Shown: one piece after another, positions 17,208 through 27,236 of the stretch
How the letters are laid out: every line of letters starts with the position of its first letter
How positions within the stretch are numbered: position 1 is the stretch's first letter
Source: Pedobacter ginsenosidimutans
Lineage (GTDB): Bacteria > Bacteroidota > Bacteroidia > Sphingobacteriales > Sphingobacteriaceae
DNA: 64,000 nt
Direction of reading: 5' to 3'
Assembly: GCF_001442625.1 (NCBI RefSeq)
Contig: NZ_LMZQ01000027.1
Span: 32,751 to 96,750, forward strand
Notes under the pieces: generated by a model
What the model was told of the DNA's origin: nothing
Databases searched by the model: none
Seen by the model: only the letters and a program-made list of their open reading frames with translations
Made by a program: the position numbers and the translations under genes

Positions 17208-20200
17208 TTACTTCACAACCTGCACCCATTTGCCAGCTTCAGTTGCCGAAATATCATTATTGTACATCGCTTCACATTGAACGGCTGATAAGTAATATTT
17301 GCCCAGATAAGATGCGTTAAGCAATACCTTGTAAACTAAACTTTCACCTTCCCTTACATTAAAATAGGTGAAAACACGGTCATCTCTGATATCCTGATAA
17401 GTAAAAGGAGATGAGGCTAAAATACTTTGATTATCGTTCACGCGGGTATTGATAATTTCCCAACCTGAAGGGAAAATCTGTGTTAGCGCCATTTGTTCAT
17501 AATAACCCATTCGCCCAGGATTTTTTACGGTTACCTCCGCATAAAAATCTGTTCCCTGTTTTAAGGTGGTTGGATCTAAAACTTTACCGTTTAAACGTTT
17601 GTAAGCCACGCTCATATCCAATACCTCTGGTCGGTTTGGTAAAAAATTGTTCTGACCAGCAATTGGCTGTCCTTCTAAAACCAAACGGACAAATAATACA
17701 TTATTGCCGTTATTGGTAACAGAAGCCGTATTTCCTTTAAAGCTTACAGGCGTACTGTTGATGTATTGATTTGAATTTACGGGTGCTGATTTTCCATCCA
17801 ATACATACTGATATTGCAGTTTATTTGCCGATTGGTTTGAACCACAGAATTTGGCAATAGCCAACAAACTATAAGCGGTCGTTTGTGTGCTGTACCAGGT
17901 GTTTTCGCCAAGTTTAGCAGCTAAAGGTTGTAGTAAACTCGCCGCTTTTGCTTTCTGCCCGAGTAGGGTAAGAGTTTCTAAAATCATGGCTTCATCGCGT
18001 ACATCAGAGCCATAGGTTCCACCCAATTGTTTGTAAGCCTGAATGGATGTATCTAAACCTCTGATCATATTTTGAGCAACATCATTTTGTCCGGCCAGTT
18101 TATAAGCAGCTGCCAATCGCCATTTTGCAGCAACTGATAAATATTCGAAAGCTTTTAAACGGTTCATTGCTGCCATTTCAGGTTTTTTAGCTAATGCAAG
18201 CATATACAAACGATAGGCCTGAGACAAATCTCCACCGTAAAAATTATTGCTGTTTGGTGCCCAATTTGCCGCTTTTGATTTTTGAAAACGCAACAGTTCA
18301 TCTAAAAGACCAACAGGAAGGGTGTAACCTGCATTTTGTGCTTCAACCAGGAAGTGTCCGGCATAATTGCTTCCCCATTCATCAGAAGTACCTTCGCCAG
18401 GCCAGTACGACAAACCGCCATCTGTAGTTTGGAAACCTTTTAGCCTATTTATCCCAGCCTTAATGTTTTTCTCTGTTGTGGCTTTTTGTTGTTCATTTAA
18501 CGGACTCAATCTATCCAAAAAGAGTTGAGGAAATATACCCGAAGTAGTTTGCTCAATACAGCCATGTGGATATTGGATGAGGTAACTCAATCTTTTACCG
18601 AGGTTAATCGCAGGAATAGAAGAGACCTCGAGTGAACCTGAATTTGTACCCGTCATACCGATTGGCAAATAGTTTACAGCCCATTTAGTATGCGGCTGAA
18701 CCGTTGCAGACACCACATTGGTTACATATGGGTTTGGATTTCTAATATCCATTTCTACATCGTAAACTGTTTTTTCAGCTCCACTTTGTGCAATTACTTT
18801 TACTTTGGCAATACCTACTGTGTTGGGTGCTTTCACTTCGAAATAGGTCATTTGCTCACCTGTTTGTTTGTAGTAAAGCTGCTGTTTGTTACTACCTTGA
18901 ACAATTAAATTATTTGCCTGGAGTTGCACTGATACATTTTTAAGATTGTTTTCTGTAGCAAAAACGGTTACCGGTAAGGTGAAACTTTCTCCCGGACCGA
19001 TAACCCTTGGCAAAGTAGCCAAAACCATTAGCGGCTTTTTAACCTGAACTGATTTTTCGGTAAAACCATATGCAGCATCCTGTCCGGCAACTACCATAGC
19101 CCTTACCGCACCAATATATTGAGGTAATTTAAATTTGTGTGTTTTACTTTCGCCTTTGCCAATGGTAAATGGCCCCATAAATTTAACCACCGCTTTAAAA
19201 CGGTTAGCTTTTGCTGGATTTAAGTTCTTGTTGATGCTACCATCACCACCAATGCTTAAGATGCGTTCTAAATTTCCTCCCCAAGCCCCTAAAACATAGT
19301 CGAATAAATCCCATGTTTTTACACCTAAACCTTCGCGGGCATAAAATGCCCCATGTGGATCAGGTGTTTTAAAACGTGTTAAATCTAATAAACCTTCATC
19401 TACGAGGGCAATGGTATAAGTCATTGCTTTGCCGTTCTGCTCACCAACAGTAATGGTGTTTTCGGTTTCAGGCTTGATTTTATCCAACATTTTTATGGTT
19501 GGTTTTAGGATGGTTTGCGGATCTTCAACCGAAAGTGGAATAGCACCATACATTCTAATTGGTAAATCGTTAACCGTTTGTGCATGCGGTTGTAATAAAG
19601 TAATATTGGCAAAAACATTAGGCGCCATCTCTTTCTCAGCTTTGAACTTAAATTGCGTTTGTCCGGCTTTGGTATCTACCCAGAAGGTTTTTAATACCCG
19701 GCTTCCATTCTCAATAGAAATTAATGCCCTTCCATTTTTACCTGTTGGGATAGTTAAGGTAATATCCTCTCCAACGGTAAATTTTTCTTTATTAGCAGTG
19801 AAAGATAACATAGACGCCTCAGTTGGATTGCTGCCCTGTTCGCGCTGTGCCCAGCCTGGCCAATCTACATAAACAGATTTTCCGGTAACGTGCCCACCAT
19901 TTACATCGCGTACCAAAATCAAATAACGGCCCCATTCTGGTTCATCAACGCGTAAATTCCAGCTTCCTTTTCCGTTGAACAAGTTTACCTGATGGCTTTC
20001 TACCAGTTTATTATACTGGTTTTGGGTAAAGTTGGCGTAGGTATATTGATCATCCTGTTCCCACCACCAACGCCATTGTGTTTTATATAATTCTACCTGA
20101 ACGGTTTTGGTTCCGCTTAACAGTTTTCCATCGGTATTTACATTTACAATTTCGATTTTATGCGCTTTACCAGTAACCAGCATGCCACTCAAACGGTCGC

Positions 20201-22799
20201 CTTTTTCTGGTCGGATACCCAAATAACTGCTATATACATGATAAGGTATACTAAAATTATCGATGCTGAAATTACCTCCTGGCTCGAAAACTTTGGTCGT
20301 AAAGTTGGCTCTTAACACGCCAGGAGCAGTATTATTCTCATTGAGGTTGGTGTTAATCTGAGCTGTACCGTTCTGGTTTAAAGTGCCTTCGAAAATGGTT
20401 TTAACCTGCGATTCGAAGTTAACCGTTGGGTTATCGAAACTAAAACCTTCAAAGCCTTTAAATTTAGTTTCAGTAGTGTTTAAGTTTACATCAACCTTCG
20501 CTTTTAAGTTTTGTGCAACGGCACCGAATAGCCATTTGGCCGATAGGGTAGCGGCTGAGGTTCCCGAACTTAAATATGTTCTATTACCAACGTTGAAATC
20601 AATTTTCAAACGGTTTGGCATTACGGTTTCGATTTTTAGGGTTTTGGTAAATGTAGCGCCACCTGCTTTAACTTTCGCCATCCAGTTACCGGTAGGTGCT
20701 GTACTTTCAGTAGCGGTTTTAAAGGTGTAGAATCCATTTAAAGGTTTGCCATTGATCAATCTTTTGTAAAGCTGACCTTTTGGATTATAGAATTCCATGG
20801 TTACCGGATAATTGGCAGGCAGTTTTTTTAGTTTATCTTCCAGCACGAAAGAAACAAATAAACTGTCGCCTGGCCGCCAAACACCACGCTCGCCATAAAT
20901 AAAGCCTTTTAAGCCACTTTGAACTACATCGCCGCCTACATCGAAGCGGCTTAACGGAAGCGAGCTTCCATCGTCTAATTTAAGGTAGCCGCGTTCTGAG
21001 CCATTTTTAGCGATCAATAAGAAAGGCTGACGTTTCAGGTCAAAACTTGCAAAACCATCACCATCAGTTTTAGTAGTGAATATGATCTGTTTCTGGTAAT
21101 CCATCAACTCCAGGTTTACACCACTTAATGGTTTTGCCGTCAATAAGTCTGTTGCAACAATAAGCATACTGTTGTCGTTACCACGTTTGGCCACCAAGCC
21201 AATATTTGAAGCAATTAAGTTTCTGCTGGCCCAGCGCTGGTTGGTATAAAAAGATGGTGTACATGGATTGTCTTTATCATTCCACCTGTAATTTGGCGGG
21301 TAATAATTATTGTAGCGCTGCCAAAAATCATCGTCTTCATCAATTTTTTCACCATAACCTTCGTAATCTCCATACTCGGCTTCTTCATCACTACCGTCAG
21401 CTTTTTCTTCCCCGGTTTTACAATTGTAGGCATTGTATTCCTGTCTGAAAGCAATGGTAACGCGATACATTGCACCTGGCTCGGTACGGATCATTTTATC
21501 AAGATCAAGCGTGAAACGGTTCTTTTTATGGAGGTTAAGTGCCTTGTCTTCATCTAATCGTACCGTTTTTTGCAAAATAGGTTTCGCCACTCTACGCAAC
21601 TCGTTACCATCTTTATAACTATTAGTTTGAAAAAACTGTGGTATGTTGTTTTCGTAAATTTTGATCACCGTAACATCAACAGCCTTTAAATTAATCGCTT
21701 CGAAAGGTAAAACCAACTTTCCGGAGTTAGGTAAGATCGTACCCGCACCTGCAATGGTAACCGATGGTAATTTATCCTCGAAAACTAGATTGGCTACTTT
21801 ACCGTTTGGAAGTGTTTTCGCATTGATGTTTTCTACTCCTGCATTCACACTTAAAGTATAATTGCCTTTAAGTTCTTCGGCAGCATAAACTTTAACCTGA
21901 CTGGCATCAATGGTATACCTTAAGTCGCTCAGGTTACCGAGCGTAATCATACCTGTTAAATCCTGCCCAACACCAATGGGTTCAGAAAACTGCACCAGTG
22001 CATAATCTTCTTCGCCCTGAATGGCCTTCATATCCAGTATTTCGAACTTATTTATGGCCGGAACACGGATTTCTACTTCTCCTTTTTGTTCTGCGTCAAT
22101 GGCATCGCCATCCCAGTCTATTTTTAAAGTTTGATCGTTTCCAGTCTTTTTTATACTATCGATAGTGAATTTTGAAGTATTTTTTGCCGGATCGTGCTGC
22201 CATTTGATTTTTAACTTTTGGTCAAAATCTAAAGAAATCGTTTTCTCTATTTTGCTGGTTTCTTCCACATCTGCAGTAGCCACTTCGCCGGTTAATTTCA
22301 TGTAATCCATTGCAGTATTGTTCTGCGAAACCAATCCGTTTTGAGAAAGCATCATCCCTGGGGTAATTACTTTAAACTCAAAGTCGAAATCTTCAAGGCC
22401 TTTTTCTGTGGCAGAAACTTCCGAAAGTTTGAATGTAGCTTCGTAGTTTTTGCCGGGTTTGAGGTTTTCATCAGGTCTAAATTCAACCGTTTGTGGATCT
22501 ATCCAATAGGTTTTGCCCGAGATAGAAGGGGAGAAGTCGAAAAGTTCGCGTGAATCTGCTTTGCCCAAATCCTGCATACCTGTTGCCGCATTGGCTAAAT
22601 GAACTCTGATAAAACTCTTTTTGGAAATGGTTCCAGAAGTATAGGCTTCGATATATTTTGCATAAGCCTGATTTTCTTCATGATTTTTTTTCTTTCTGTT
22701 GAAATAGATAAATACAATTGCCGCTATAGAAACAGCAAGCAATCCGATGAAGATAAATTTCTTTTTAGAGGAAGATTGGTAGGTAGATGGTTGTTCCAT
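17208..22799 (-). CDS. Bacterial alpha-2-macroglobulin with thioester, membrane-anchored
   Basis: Giant periplasmic protease trap of 1863 residues. An N-terminal membrane helix (about residues 14-32) followed by KKK anchors it; there is no lipobox cysteine, unlike E. coli YfhM. A series of beta-sandwich MG domains follows. An acidic, tyrosine-rich insert (about 455-500, EEAEYGDYEGYGEKIDEDDD) is unusual. The thioester motif CIEQ (C1414-Q1417 in YPHGCIEQTTSG) is intact, inside the helical thioester domain, with GGLSYWPGEG and DEWGSNYAGHFL downstream. The C-terminus is beta-rich. Attack by a protease would expose the thioester and trap the enzyme. Its usual partner PBP1C is encoded downstream. 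Confidence 0.93.
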   Translation of the reverse strand: MEQPSTYQSSSKKKFIFIGLLAVSIAAIVFIYFNRKKKNHEENQAYAKYIEAYTSGTISKKSFIRVHLANAATGMQDLGKADSRELFDFSPSISGKTYWIDPQTVEFRPDENLKPGKNYEATFKLSEVSATEKGLEDFDFEFKVITPGMMLSQNGLVSQNNTAMDYMKLTGEVATADVEETSKIEKTISLDFDQKLKIKWQHDPAKNTSKFTIDSIKKTGNDQTLKIDWDGDAIDAEQKGEVEIRVPAINKFEILDMKAIQGEEDYALVQFSEPIGVGQDLTGMITLGNLSDLRYTIDASQVKVYAAEELKGNYTLSVNAGVENINAKTLPNGKVANLVFEDKLPSVTIAGAGTILPNSGKLVLPFEAINLKAVDVTVIKIYENNIPQFFQTNSYKDGNELRRVAKPILQKTVRLDEDKALNLHKKNRFTLDLDKMIRTEPGAMYRVTIAFRQEYNAYNCKTGEEKADGSDEEAEYGDYEGYGEKIDEDDDFWQRYNNYYPPNYRWNDKDNPCTPSFYTNQRWASRNLIASNIGLVAKRGNDNSMLIVATDLLTAKPLSGVNLELMDYQKQIIFTTKTDGDGFASFDLKRQPFLLIAKNGSERGYLKLDDGSSLPLSRFDVGGDVVQSGLKGFIYGERGVWRPGDSLFVSFVLEDKLKKLPANYPVTMEFYNPKGQLYKRLINGKPLNGFYTFKTATESTAPTGNWMAKVKAGGATFTKTLKIETVMPNRLKIDFNVGNRTYLSSGTSAATLSAKWLFGAVAQNLKAKVDVNLNTTETKFKGFEGFSFDNPTVNFESQVKTIFEGTLNQNGTAQINTNLNENNTAPGVLRANFTTKVFEPGGNFSIDNFSIPYHVYSSYLGIRPEKGDRLSGMLVTGKAHKIEIVNVNTDGKLLSGTKTVQVELYKTQWRWWWEQDDQYTYANFTQNQYNKLVESHQVNLFNGKGSWNLRVDEPEWGRYLILVRDVNGGHVTGKSVYVDWPGWAQREQGSNPTEASMLSFTANKEKFTVGEDITLTIPTGKNGRALISIENGSRVLKTFWVDTKAGQTQFKFKAEKEMAPNVFANITLLQPHAQTVNDLPIRMYGAIPLSVEDPQTILKPTIKMLDKIKPETENTITVGEQNGKAMTYTIALVDEGLLDLTRFKTPDPHGAFYAREGLGVKTWDLFDYVLGAWGGNLERILSIGGDGSINKNLNPAKANRFKAVVKFMGPFTIGKGESKTHKFKLPQYIGAVRAMVVAGQDAAYGFTEKSVQVKKPLMVLATLPRVIGPGESFTLPVTVFATENNLKNVSVQLQANNLIVQGSNKQQLYYKQTGEQMTYFEVKAPNTVGIAKVKVIAQSGAEKTVYDVEMDIRNPNPYVTNVVSATVQPHTKWAVNYLPIGMTGTNSGSLEVSSIPAINLGKRLSYLIQYPHGCIEQTTSGIFPQLFLDRLSPLNEQQKATTEKNIKAGINRLKGFQTTDGGLSYWPGEGTSDEWGSNYAGHFLVEAQNAGYTLPVGLLDELLRFQKSKAANWAPNSNNFYGGDLSQAYRLYMLALAKKPEMAAMNRLKAFEYLSVAAKWRLAAAYKLAGQNDVAQNMIRGLDTSIQAYKQLGGTYGSDVRDEAMILETLTLLGQKAKAASLLQPLAAKLGENTWYSTQTTAYSLLAIAKFCGSNQSANKLQYQYVLDGKSAPVNSNQYINSTPVSFKGNTASVTNNGNNVLFVRLVLEGQPIAGQNNFLPNRPEVLDMSVAYKRLNGKVLDPTTLKQGTDFYAEVTVKNPGRMGYYEQMALTQIFPSGWEIINTRVNDNQSILASSPFTYQDIRDDRVFTYFNVREGESLVYKVLLNASYLGKYYLSAVQCEAMYNNDISATEAGKWVQVVK

Positions 22800-23012
22800 G
22801 GTTGAAGTTCGTTAAGATAAATGGAAATATAATGGTGCGGTAAAAGCAATAGATGTGCCGCAATTTGTCCTTTGCAACCGAAACCCTATAAATCATCCGA
22901 AAATTAACTAAAATTCACGTTAAAATAAATTATGTTGAAAATTAACGCTTAGGGTTTGTTCCTTTGCATGGTTTTGGATAAGTTTACAACATTAACCCCA
23001 ATACAACCAGAT

Positions 23013-23435
23013 ATGATAAAGAAACTCTTGATTTTTTCGAGCCTGTTAATTTCGACCAGTTTTTGTTTTGCCCAAAAAACAGAAGTAGAGGATGCCGTAA
23101 GCAAATTAACCAAACTGATGGTTACACCGGATAGTTTGTCGCTTGATAAAATAATTTTGAATAACCTGAGCTATGGGCATTCGAGTGGAAAGATTCAAAC
23201 CAAGCAGGAATTTATGCATTCGTTACTTTCTGGAGAATCTGATTTTGTGGATATTAATTTAACTGATCAGACTGTTATTATTCAGAACAAAACAGCTTTG
23301 GTTCGTCATACACTAAACGCCAAAACAAATGATAAAAATATTCCTGGAAATGTGAAATTGTATATTCTTTTAATCTGGAGTAAAGAAAAGTCGGGCTGGA
23401 AATTAATTGGAAGACAAGCGGTTAAGGTGCCTTAG
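23013..23435 (+). CDS. Secreted DUF4440/NTF2-like protein
   Basis: Protein of 140 residues with signal peptide MIKKLLIFSSLLISTSFCFA. The mature part has the cone-shaped NTF2-like pattern: a helix with EVEDAVSKLTKLMV, then LDKIILNNLSYGHSSGKIQTKQEFMHSL, and strands TVIIQNKTALVRHTL and LYILLIWSKEKSGWKLIGRQAV. Homologues with this layout are often called nuclear transport factor 2 family or DUF4440; no catalytic residue can be named. The ATG at 23013 is chosen because it begins the signal peptide; the longer frame to 22956 adds 19 non-signal residues. Confidence 0.8.
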   Translation: MIKKLLIFSSLLISTSFCFAQKTEVEDAVSKLTKLMVTPDSLSLDKIILNNLSYGHSSGKIQTKQEFMHSLLSGESDFVDINLTDQTVIIQNKTALVRHTLNAKTNDKNIPGNVKLYILLIWSKEKSGWKLIGRQAVKVP

Positions 23436-23443
23436 TTGAGTCC

Positions 23444-23508
23444 CTGGTCTTGAGTCCTAAGTCGGTAGTCAAAGACGCTAGACTGAGGACTTAAGACTCA
23501 TGACTACT
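23444..23508. terminator. Palindromic region between two convergent genes
   Basis: GTCTTGAGTCCTAAGTC and, 19 bases on, GACTGAGGACTTAAGAC pair at 15 of 17 positions. The strings are built of GAGTC/AAGTC motifs, a simple-repeat palindrome. The hairpin lies between the stops at 23435 and 23504 and could terminate both genes. Confidence 0.5.
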
Positions 23509-23908
23509 TTATCATCACCCCAGGCCTGTTTACCAGCGGAATCTTGATCATATTGGAATCGATGATGCTTTCGGGCAAGAAAATGAATTTTTTGTCGTAA
23601 ATGGTGCTGCCAATGTAATAGCTTAACCAATATTCATTAGTTAAGCCGAAAACTTCAGGATCTATAGCTTCCACTCCTGCAAAAGAATTTGCTTCCATGT
23701 CGCCTACAAAGTGCCTTAAAACAGAAGTTTTTACTTGCTTTCCGTCTTTTTCACCATAACCTTTAGAGCTGATTAAAACATTGGTTATCGGTTCGTTTTT
23801 TAAATTAACGAGATAAACCGTCCAGCTTTTTACTTCAGGTGTTTCGCCCATCAATACAACGGCCATTGCGATATCTTCAACTGTATTTTCTGGTAAATCT
23901 GCTTTCAA
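23504..23908 (-). CDS. Conserved hypothetical protein
   Basis: Cytosolic protein of 134 residues without signal peptide or known domain. Sequence features include VEDIAMAVVLMGE, SWTVYLVNLKNEPITNVLISSKGYG and DKKFIFLPESIIDSNM, suggesting a compact beta-sandwich. It begins with TTG at 23908; an in-frame TAA eight codons upstream limits other choices, and the first ATG inside would remove 14 residues. It lies upstream of nothing obvious on its strand; topA is its distal neighbour. Confidence 0.6.
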   Translation of the reverse strand: MKADLPENTVEDIAMAVVLMGETPEVKSWTVYLVNLKNEPITNVLISSKGYGEKDGKQVKTSVLRHFVGDMEANSFAGVEAIDPEVFGLTNEYWLSYYIGSTIYDKKFIFLPESIIDSNMIKIPLVNRPGVMIK

Positions 23909-24012
23909 TTTTTGAAATTATTGAATAAATGAATTATTGACTAAGCGGGCTTCATCTCGAGCCGCTAAATTCTTTAATTAACCGTCACATTGATCCTGTT
24001 GATACAATATGT

Positions 24013-24040
24013 ATGTCCTTCGACAGGCTCAGGATGACAA
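24013..24040. repeat. Dispersed intergenic repeat fragment
   Basis: TGTCCTTCGACAGGCTCAGGATGACAA, nearly identical to the segment at 63320-63346 and related to 45430-45480 and 37182-37230. It lies between two minus-strand genes. Confidence 0.65.
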
Positions 24041-24091
24041 TATGGATTTTTGGGTTGCCAAATTTTATCTTGGCAATCCAAAAATCCTAGC

Positions 24092-26653
24092 TTATTTTTT
24101 CTTTGCTACAGCCTTTTTAGCTGGGGCTTTTTTCTTTGCAGGTGCTTTTTTCTTCGTTTCGAAAGCATTAGGCACCTGCTCTACAATCATTTTCTTAACC
24201 ACTTCCAGATCAATATCAACCAATTCTTCTGGTGTATATTTTTGTTTGGTAGACTCGTTATTCCTTAATTTAAGCATCAACTTGCCAAAACGGATAAACG
24301 GTCCCCAACGTCCGTTTTCGATAGAAATTTTTTCAGCATCCCATGTTTTAATGTATCTGTTGGCCTCTTTTTCTACTTTTTTGCCGATTAAGGTATTAAT
24401 ATCTTCTTGTGTTAAATTGTCGAAATCGTATCCCTTTGCTGGAATATTGATGAAGAGATCGTTCCATTTAATAAACGGACCAAAGCGGCCTTTGCCTTTT
24501 GTTACGCCTAAACCTTCGTAATAGGCAATAGGTGCATCATCGTCCATTTTCTGTCGGATAATTTCAACTGCTCTTTCATAAGTAACCGATAAAGGCTCCT
24601 CGTTTTTAGGAAGGGAAATAAAACTTTCGCCCCATTTAACGTATGGACCAAAACGGCCAACACCAATCATTACTTCTTTGCCTTCAAAATCAGGGAGTTG
24701 GAAAGGGAGTTTAAACAGCTCCAGCGCATCATCTAAAGTAATGGTTGCAACAGATTGCGTGCGCATCAAACTGGCATACCGGGGTTTTTCCTCTTCATCA
24801 AGCTCTCCAATTTGAACCAATGGCCCAAATTTACCAACCTTGGTATATACATTTTTACCAGTAGCGGGGTCTAAGCCCAATAAGCGCTCGCCAGTGGCCC
24901 GTTCTGCCGTTTCAAGCGTTGTTTCTACTTCGGTATGAAATGGATTATAGAACGAGTGCAGCATTTTAGTCCACTCTTGTAAACCTTGCGCAATTTCATC
25001 AAATTCTTTCTCCACCTTTGCAGTGAAGTTAAAGTCGACGATACCTTTAAAATGTTCTACCAGGAAATCGTTTACTACCTCACCAATATCGGTAGGGAAG
25101 AGTTTTGATTTCTCAGCACCTGTAATTTCCGATTTTATATCTTTTTTTACCTGTCCATCAGCTAAAATGATAGAAGTAAACTTGCGTTGTTTGCCATCTC
25201 TATCTTCTTTAACCACATAACCACGGTTTTGTACTGTAGAAATGGTTGGTGCATAAGTAGACGGGCGGCCAATGCCCAGTTCTTCTAGTTTTTTAACCAA
25301 ACTGGCCTCTGTATATCTTGCTGGCGGACGCGAATAACGCTCTGTTGCCTGCATTTCTTTTAAAAATAGTTCCTGTCCCTTGCTTAATGGAGGTAAAATT
25401 GCACCACCTTCTTTTTCTTCGTTTTCTTCATCATCAGTAGATTCCAGATAAACTTTTAAGAAACCGTCAAATTTTAAGACCTCACCTTCAGCAACTAAGT
25501 GTTCTTTTCGGGTTGAGGCGGTGATCTGAGCAGTTGTTTTTTCGAATAATGCTTCACTCATTTGTGAAGCGATAGAACGTTTCCAGATTAAATCGTACAA
25601 ACGTTTTTCTGAAATGTCGCCATCTACACTATGTCTGTCGAAATAAGTAGGGCGGATAGCCTCGTGAGCTTCCTGGGCACCGGCCGATTTTGTTTTATAA
25701 ACGCGGTGTTGGTGGTATTTATCGCCGTAAGCAGATTTAATCTCGGCGGCAGCGGCATTTAATGCCGTTTCTGATAAGTTTACAGAGTCTGTTCTCATGT
25801 AGGTAATCTTACCTGCTTCGTACAGCCTTTGTGCAACCTGCATGGTTCTGGCTACCGAAAATCCTAATTTTCTGGAAGCTTCTTGTTGTAAAGTTGAAGT
25901 GGTGAATGGGGCTGCAGGATTACGTTTTGCCGGCCTTGTTTCTAAACTGGTAATATCGAACCTGGCATTTACACAGTCTTGAAGGAATTTTTCAGCATCA
26001 GCCTCATTTTCGAAGCGCTGTGGCAATTCTGCTTTTACAATTTCTTTTCCTTTGCCGGTAGAGAATTGAGCAGTAATTTTATAGGCAGCAGCTGCATTAA
26101 AGTTTAAAACTTCTCTTTCTCTATCTACAATTAAACGTACAGCAACTGATTGTACACGACCTGCAGATAATGATGGTTTTACCTTTTTCCATAAAACAGG
26201 AGAAAGTTCGAAACCCACCAAACGATCTAATACACGGCGTGCCTGTTGTGCATTTACCAGATTATAATCAATTCCTCGCGGACTATCGATAGCTTTTAAA
26301 ATTGCTGGTTTGGTAATTTCATGAAAAACGATGCGTTTTGTTTTCTCCACTTTTAGGCCTAAAGTTTCGAATAAGTGCCAGGAAATAGCTTCCCCCTCAC
26401 GGTCCTCATCGGACGCTAACCATACCATTTCGGCTTCTTTAGCTAGTTTTTTTAACTCGGCGACAATGTTTTTCTTGTCGGCGGGTACTTCGTATGTCTG
26501 CGCAAAATTATTTTTGATATCAATGGCCATATCACCTTTAACTAAATCGCGGATGTGGCCGTAGCTAGATTTTACAAGAAAATCTTTGCCTAGGTAGCCT
26601 TCTATAGTTTTAGCTTTTGCGGGTGACTCGACGATTAATAAATTTTTGGCCAT
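24092..26653 (-). CDS. topA: DNA topoisomerase I
   Basis: Type IA topoisomerase that relaxes negative supercoils, 853 residues. An N-terminal Toprim domain (KNLLIVESPAKAKTIEGYLG, later SDEDREGEAISWHL) is followed by the cleavage domain with catalytic Y285 in ITYMRTDSVNLS. GRPSTYAPTI and other core motifs are intact. The C-terminus has repeats of the GRFGPYVKWGE / GRFGPFIKWND / GRWGPFIRFGK type instead of zinc fingers, usual in Bacteroidota, and ends in a lysine/alanine-rich tail (APAKKKAPAKKAVAKKK) likely to bind DNA. Start ATG at 26653. Confidence 0.97.
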   Translation of the reverse strand: MAKNLLIVESPAKAKTIEGYLGKDFLVKSSYGHIRDLVKGDMAIDIKNNFAQTYEVPADKKNIVAELKKLAKEAEMVWLASDEDREGEAISWHLFETLGLKVEKTKRIVFHEITKPAILKAIDSPRGIDYNLVNAQQARRVLDRLVGFELSPVLWKKVKPSLSAGRVQSVAVRLIVDREREVLNFNAAAAYKITAQFSTGKGKEIVKAELPQRFENEADAEKFLQDCVNARFDITSLETRPAKRNPAAPFTTSTLQQEASRKLGFSVARTMQVAQRLYEAGKITYMRTDSVNLSETALNAAAAEIKSAYGDKYHQHRVYKTKSAGAQEAHEAIRPTYFDRHSVDGDISEKRLYDLIWKRSIASQMSEALFEKTTAQITASTRKEHLVAEGEVLKFDGFLKVYLESTDDEENEEKEGGAILPPLSKGQELFLKEMQATERYSRPPARYTEASLVKKLEELGIGRPSTYAPTISTVQNRGYVVKEDRDGKQRKFTSIILADGQVKKDIKSEITGAEKSKLFPTDIGEVVNDFLVEHFKGIVDFNFTAKVEKEFDEIAQGLQEWTKMLHSFYNPFHTEVETTLETAERATGERLLGLDPATGKNVYTKVGKFGPLVQIGELDEEEKPRYASLMRTQSVATITLDDALELFKLPFQLPDFEGKEVMIGVGRFGPYVKWGESFISLPKNEEPLSVTYERAVEIIRQKMDDDAPIAYYEGLGVTKGKGRFGPFIKWNDLFINIPAKGYDFDNLTQEDINTLIGKKVEKEANRYIKTWDAEKISIENGRWGPFIRFGKLMLKLRNNESTKQKYTPEELVDIDLEVVKKMIVEQVPNAFETKKKAPAKKKAPAKKAVAKKK

Positions 26654-27236
26654 GAAATACGTTTTTGTGCAAATAAAGCTATAATTAAAGCATAAATCAA
26701 AACATGAATAGAATTAAATACAATTTTTTTATTAATTGCAAAGGAAATATGTTGGTTTATAGGTTGATTTTAATGTGGTTTTAATATTTTTTGTTTTTGA
26801 AAAGCAATTCCTTTGCTATTAGGCTAGGGTTGGTCCCGCCCCCGTTTCTGCCGATGAAAAATCGGCATCTCACTTCGGTCGGGTTTAGGTGGCATGGCTA
26901 ATGCTGCTATTTAGGTTTTAATAGCGCTGTGTCAGACTGAAGGTACAAAAGAACAACTGACTTTGTTAATTAAACCTGATAGAGCGGAATAGCCCGGATC
27001 CCGATTCTTCATCGGGAGAGGACTATAAGCGATAGCGGGGCCGTAAACCGCCAAGAACCACTGCCCTCAATTTCCTAATCAAAAAAGACGCTTATACCTG
27101 CTTCCATTTTCAAATCATGCTCACTGTTTGTTTTATTAACTAGTTATCTTACCTAACTTGCTACATTTAATTTACAACAACGTTACGTTGGCACAATCTA
27201 TTTGTGCCTATATTCGTATATAAAAATAAAACAACG
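26654..27236. other. Intergenic region with a GC-richer structured block
   Basis: About 580 bases between the divergent topA and glutathione peroxidase genes. From 26820 to 27070 the sequence is more GC-rich than its surroundings and contains two matching hairpins: GCCGAT-GAAAA-ATCGGC (26850-26866) and CCCGAT-TCTTC-ATCGGG (27000-27016), the latter set in AGCCCGG...GGACTATAAGCGATAGCGGGG. No open frame is convincing. It may be a dispersed element or a structured RNA. Confidence 0.5.

Noticed and set aside
24009..24521. 170-codon frame on the plus strand
   Set aside because: It lies antisense to the C-terminal part of topA; its hydrophobic repeats come from the complementary strand of the lysine/alanine-rich tail.
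26820..27075. A riboswitch upstream of the glutathione peroxidase gene
   Set aside because: The hairpins do not match any riboswitch class I can recognise; recorded only as a structured block.
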